Positions 61,607-64,000 of a DNA stretch of 64,000 bases are shown here, piece by piece. The notes below the pieces were generated by a model that had not been told where the DNA came from, did not search any database, and saw nothing but the letters and a program-made list of their open reading frames with translations. The stretch lies in contig CABUID010000005.1 of assembly GCA_902491575.1 (NCBI GenBank), forward strand, positions 1 through 64,000, given 5' to 3'. Source of the DNA: an uncultured Bacillota bacterium. Its GTDB lineage: Bacteria; Bacillota_I; Bacilli_A; RFN20; CAG-631. The position numbers and the translations under genes were made by a program. How positions within the stretch are numbered: the stretch's first letter is position 1; the number at the start of each line of letters is the position of its first letter.

Positions 61607-62713
61607 ATGGATAATTTTGATAGTTTTGATACTGTATGTAAAATAAAAATTCTCGGTATAGGTGGTGCTGGAAATAATGCAGTGAATTGTATGTATGAAG
61701 AAAACATTATTGGCTGTGACTTTTATGTGTTAAATACCGATGCTCAAATCCTTGGTTGTTCAAAAGTTGAAAATAAATTAGTTTTAGGTAAAGGATTAAC
61801 AAAGGGTTTAGGTGCAGGCGCTAATCCGGATATTGGTGAACAAGCAGCATTAGCTTCTGAAAAAGAAATACGTGAAATTGTAAAAGGTTCTGATATGGTC
61901 TTTATCGCAGCAGGTATGGGGGGTGGCACAGGCACAGGTGCGGCACCCATCGTAGCTAAAATTGCAAAAGAAGAGAATGCCTTAGTTGTGGGTATTGTTA
62001 CCCGTCCTTTTACTTTTGAAGGAAAAAAGAGAATGGAAAATGCAACCAAAGGATTAGAAAAATTAAAAAAATATGTAGATACTTTAATTACGATTAGCAA
62101 TGACCGAATTTTACAATTAATTGGGAATTATCCTTTAAAGCAATCTTTTAAAGAAGCAGATAATGTTTTAAGAAAATCCGTTCAAGCGATTACTGACTTA
62201 ATTGCAATGCCTGCATTAATTAATCTTGATTTTGCAGATGTAAAAACAATTATGTCGAAAAAAGGACCTGCCATGATTGGTTTTGGTGTGGGTTCTGGTC
62301 CAAAAAGAGCACAAGAAGCTGCAGCTAAAGCGATTACTTCACCATTACTTGAACATTCCATCACAGGTGCTAATAGTGCAATAGTATCTATCGTAGGTGG
62401 AAAAAATTCCACACTTTATGATTTTAATGATGTTGTAGAATATATTCGTAATGCTGCCGGAAATGATATCAATATTATTTTTGGAGCGTCGATCAATGAT
62501 TCACTTGAAGATGAAATTCAAGTTACTGTTATTGCCACTGAATTCATTAATGTAACCGATGAAGTACAAATGGCATCTTTTAATCCTAATTTTGAAAGAA
62601 AACCTATTAATCTTTCTGAAAAAATTGAAGAATCGTTGGATAATCCAGATTCCATTGAATTGGATGCTGACACTTCACAATATGTTCCTACATTTTTTAA
62701 AAAAAGTAAATAA
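61607..62713 (+). CDS. ftsZ: Cell division protein FtsZ
   Basis: This tubulin-like GTPase forms the Z ring at midcell. The 368-residue product has the GTP loop GMGGGTGTGAAP (signature at 105-111), the N-terminal GIGGAGNNAVN, VLNTDAQ, the synergy loop NLDFADVKTIMSKKG, and a C-terminal conserved peptide QYVPTFFKKSK that would bind the FtsA-like protein. The linker is short. AAGGAGGGAGAAT gives a very strong ribosome binding site. It ends the second division block; a weak AGTAAA/TTTACT hairpin follows at 62762-62784. Confidence 0.97.
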   Translation: MDNFDSFDTVCKIKILGIGGAGNNAVNCMYEENIIGCDFYVLNTDAQILGCSKVENKLVLGKGLTKGLGAGANPDIGEQAALASEKEIREIVKGSDMVFIAAGMGGGTGTGAAPIVAKIAKEENALVVGIVTRPFTFEGKKRMENATKGLEKLKKYVDTLITISNDRILQLIGNYPLKQSFKEADNVLRKSVQAITDLIAMPALINLDFADVKTIMSKKGPAMIGFGVGSGPKRAQEAAAKAITSPLLEHSITGANSAIVSIVGGKNSTLYDFNDVVEYIRNAAGNDINIIFGASINDSLEDEIQVTVIATEFINVTDEVQMASFNPNFERKPINLSEKIEESLDNPDSIELDADTSQYVPTFFKKSK

Positions 62714-62775
62714 ATAGATAAATGATAGAAAGATAATAAACATTTTTCATCCTAAATTGATAGTAAAAAAAACAA

Positions 62776-62804
62776 TTTACTTTTACTTATTTTTAGTATA
62801 GAAT
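62776..62804 (+). promoter_or_regulatory. Promoter of the terminal lipoprotein gene
   Basis: TTTACT and TAGAAT are separated by 17 bases; the start codon is about 40 bases downstream. Confidence 0.5.
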
Positions 62805-62844
62805 AGTAATCATAAAATTTTATAATAAAGGAGGTTTTGAAAGC

Positions 62845-64000
62845 ATGAAAAAAAATATATATACATTAAGTGTTTTATTTATGCTTGTAGGACTTGTATC
62901 TTGCAATCAGCAAACTTTTGAAAGTAATTCAACGAGTGTAGAATCAACACCTAGCTCAGAATCAAATTCGATAACGAGTTCTTCAGAGGATAGCAGTTCA
63001 ACGACAATGGACGAAGATTTAAAAACTAAATTTTCGGAAGCTTTAAAAAATAATTATTCGAATTTAACTTACACTGAGGATACAACAATGTCTTTATCTG
63101 TAGCTGGTCTAGGTAGTTATGATGCTTCGTATAATTTGGTTGAAATGGTTACAGATACTGTCTATCAAATTATTTATGAAGATGAAGAGGAATACATGAT
63201 TGCCTATGTTGAAGAATTAGAAGATGGTGTAAAATTATATACTTATGACCAAAATGACAAATGTACATACCGCATCATTGATAATGAATCATGGGAAGCT
63301 GTAGATAGCGATGGTTATCCAGTTTATGCAGATTATTATTTAACTTATTATAATCCAAATGATTTTGCAATTTCTGTAGATAGTTTTGATTATGTAGATG
63401 GTAAATTTGTATGTAAAAGCAATGCGTTGAATACTGTTGGAAATGCAATGTTTGCACCAGATTTTAGTGAAGTTAATTTTTCTGAAATAACCATAAAGTT
63501 AGATGGAAATTATGTGAAAGAAGTATCCTTTACAATGACTGCAAATGAAAGTGGTATGGATATTTCTTGGTCTTCTACATTGCTATATGAATTTATTGGT
63601 AGCACTTCCGTGTCTTTACCAAAAGCAGATGAATACGTTGAAGACATTAATTATATTGATCCAAAATTGGCTGTAGATTTAACGAATGAAGAAGCAAGTC
63701 GATTAGATGCTGCTTTAGCTGAAGTATATAATAGTTATACTTGTGATTATAGTTCTTTAGATTCTGATTCTTATAATGCCATTTTTGAAACACTTTATTA
63801 CCAAGATGGAAAATATGATGTTTTCTTAGATGTTTCTACACAATATGGTGCTCAAACTATGCAATTACAATACTATCTTGAAGAAACAGAAGAAGAAGTA
63901 TATCTATATTCCTTAAATGATGAAAATGTAGTAGAAAAGACTTCTCTTTATGCGGATGAATTAGAAGATTATTATCCACAAAGTTATGCTCCATGTGAAT
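62845..64000 (+). CDS. Lipoprotein of unknown function, 3' end outside the window
   Basis: I translated this open frame directly because it runs off the end of the window (385 codons seen, no stop). The signal peptide ends in VGLVSC, a lipobox, followed by a Ser/Thr-rich linker of about 35 residues. Two similar modules follow (about 62-275 and 285 onward), each beginning with a helix and a YNSYT/YSNLT-like turn, then acidic, tyrosine-rich strands such as EEEYMIAYVEEL and TEEEVYLYSLND. This suggests a duplicated beta-rich domain exposed outside the cell. AAAGGAGG lies 10 bases before the ATG. I do not recognise the family. Confidence 0.8.
   Translation, partial: MKKNIYTLSVLFMLVGLVSCNQQTFESNSTSVESTPSSESNSITSSSEDSSSTTMDEDLKTKFSEALKNNYSNLTYTEDTTMSLSVAGLGSYDASYNLVEMVTDTVYQIIYEDEEEYMIAYVEELEDGVKLYTYDQNDKCTYRIIDNESWEAVDSDGYPVYADYYLTYYNPNDFAISVDSFDYVDGKFVCKSNALNTVGNAMFAPDFSEVNFSEITIKLDGNYVKEVSFTMTANESGMDISWSSTLLYEFIGSTSVSLPKADEYVEDINYIDPKLAVDLTNEEASRLDAALAEVYNSYTCDYSSLDSDSYNAIFETLYYQDGKYDVFLDVSTQYGAQTMQLQYYLEETEEEVYLYSLNDENVVEKTSLYADELEDYYPQSYAPCE

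Noticed and set aside
61744..62100. 118-codon open frame on the minus strand
   Set aside because: It lies wholly inside ftsZ, has no ribosome binding site, and its proline/alanine-rich translation is a typical antisense shadow.
1..64000. Mycoplasma-type genetic code (TGA as tryptophan), suggested by AT-richness and the NadD-HD fusion
   Set aside because: TGA closes aspS, mraY, murG and other genes at their family ends, and conserved tryptophans use TGG. The standard bacterial code fits throughout.

Overview
The window is a contiguous piece of chromosome from a low-GC, Gram-positive (Firmicutes/Bacilli-type) bacterium. The signs are strongly AT-rich DNA, AGGAGG-type ribosome binding sites, TTGACA/TATAAT promoters, U-tailed hairpin terminators, a T-box leader, and gene orders matching Bacillus subtilis blocks. 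TGA is used as a stop (aspS and mraY end in it) and tryptophan is TGG, so this is not a code-4 mollicute. Several blocks are shortened relative to Bacillus, and NadD and YqeK are fused as in mycoplasmas. Complete genes for Spo0A, SpoIVB and a SigK-type sigma factor point to an endospore former or a recent descendant of one. I infer an uncultured, host-associated (gut-type) Bacilli/Erysipelotrichia-like lineage with a streamlined genome; the exact taxon cannot be read from the sequence.

Layout. 1-5.6 kb: rpsO, a HAD phosphatase with an extra N-terminal region, an aquaporin, an L,D-transpeptidase, a YgjP-type metallopeptidase, a SpoU/TrmH RNA methyltransferase and an alpha/beta hydrolase. 5.6-11.1 kb: a Phe T-box leader, pheST, malQ and rpmF. 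11.2-13.0 kb: the first half of the division/cell-wall cluster (mraZ, rsmH, a tiny FtsL-like gene) with an MraZ operator. 13.1-23.1 kb: apt-rel-hisS-aspS-DUF896-tkt, then an inverted M6-protease lipoprotein gene, then yneF. 23.3-26.9 kb: a four-gene minus-strand sugar-oxidoreduction operon (ThuA domain, Gfo/Idh dehydrogenase, two xylose-isomerase-like TIM barrels) that looks acquired. 27.2-33.3 kb: plsY diverging from parE-parC, with sigK tail-to-tail with parC. 33.4-37.4 kb: the ribosome-assembly/NAD block yqeG-yqeH-yhbY-nadD/yqeK-rsfS-mtnN. 37.5-41.5 kb: a giant BspA-type leucine-rich-repeat lipoprotein. 41.5-49.7 kb: nusB-xseA-xseB-dxs-tlyA-recN-spoIVB-spo0A. 49.8-52.0 kb: an unrecognised membrane protein behind a palindrome-bearing promoter and a tiny leader ORF, then a HAD hydrolase. 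52.1-62.7 kb: the second half of the division/cell-wall cluster (class B PBP, a compact MurE, mraY, murD, SEDS protein, murG, murB, a degenerate FtsA, ftsZ). 62.8 kb to the end: a lipoprotein gene cut off by the window edge.

How the genes work together. Most of the window is core housekeeping: translation and aminoacylation, stringent response, topoisomerase IV, 50S/30S assembly, isoprenoid precursors, recombination repair, and peptidoglycan synthesis with division. Spo0A (commitment), SpoIVB (forespore signal that leads to pro-SigK processing) and SigK (late mother-cell sigma, here with a short pro-sequence) form the start and end of a known sporulation pathway. The accessory material lies at block boundaries: the M6 lipoprotein, the sugar operon, the LRR lipoprotein, the unknown membrane protein and the terminal lipoprotein.

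The main points for a second look are the degenerate nucleotide motifs of FtsA, the loss of the usual Asp-Asp pair in the Spo0A receiver, the MurE lacking its N-terminal domain, the regulated unknown membrane protein behind spo0A, and the foreign-looking sugar operon. I see no rRNA, tRNA, CRISPR array, IS element or prophage.
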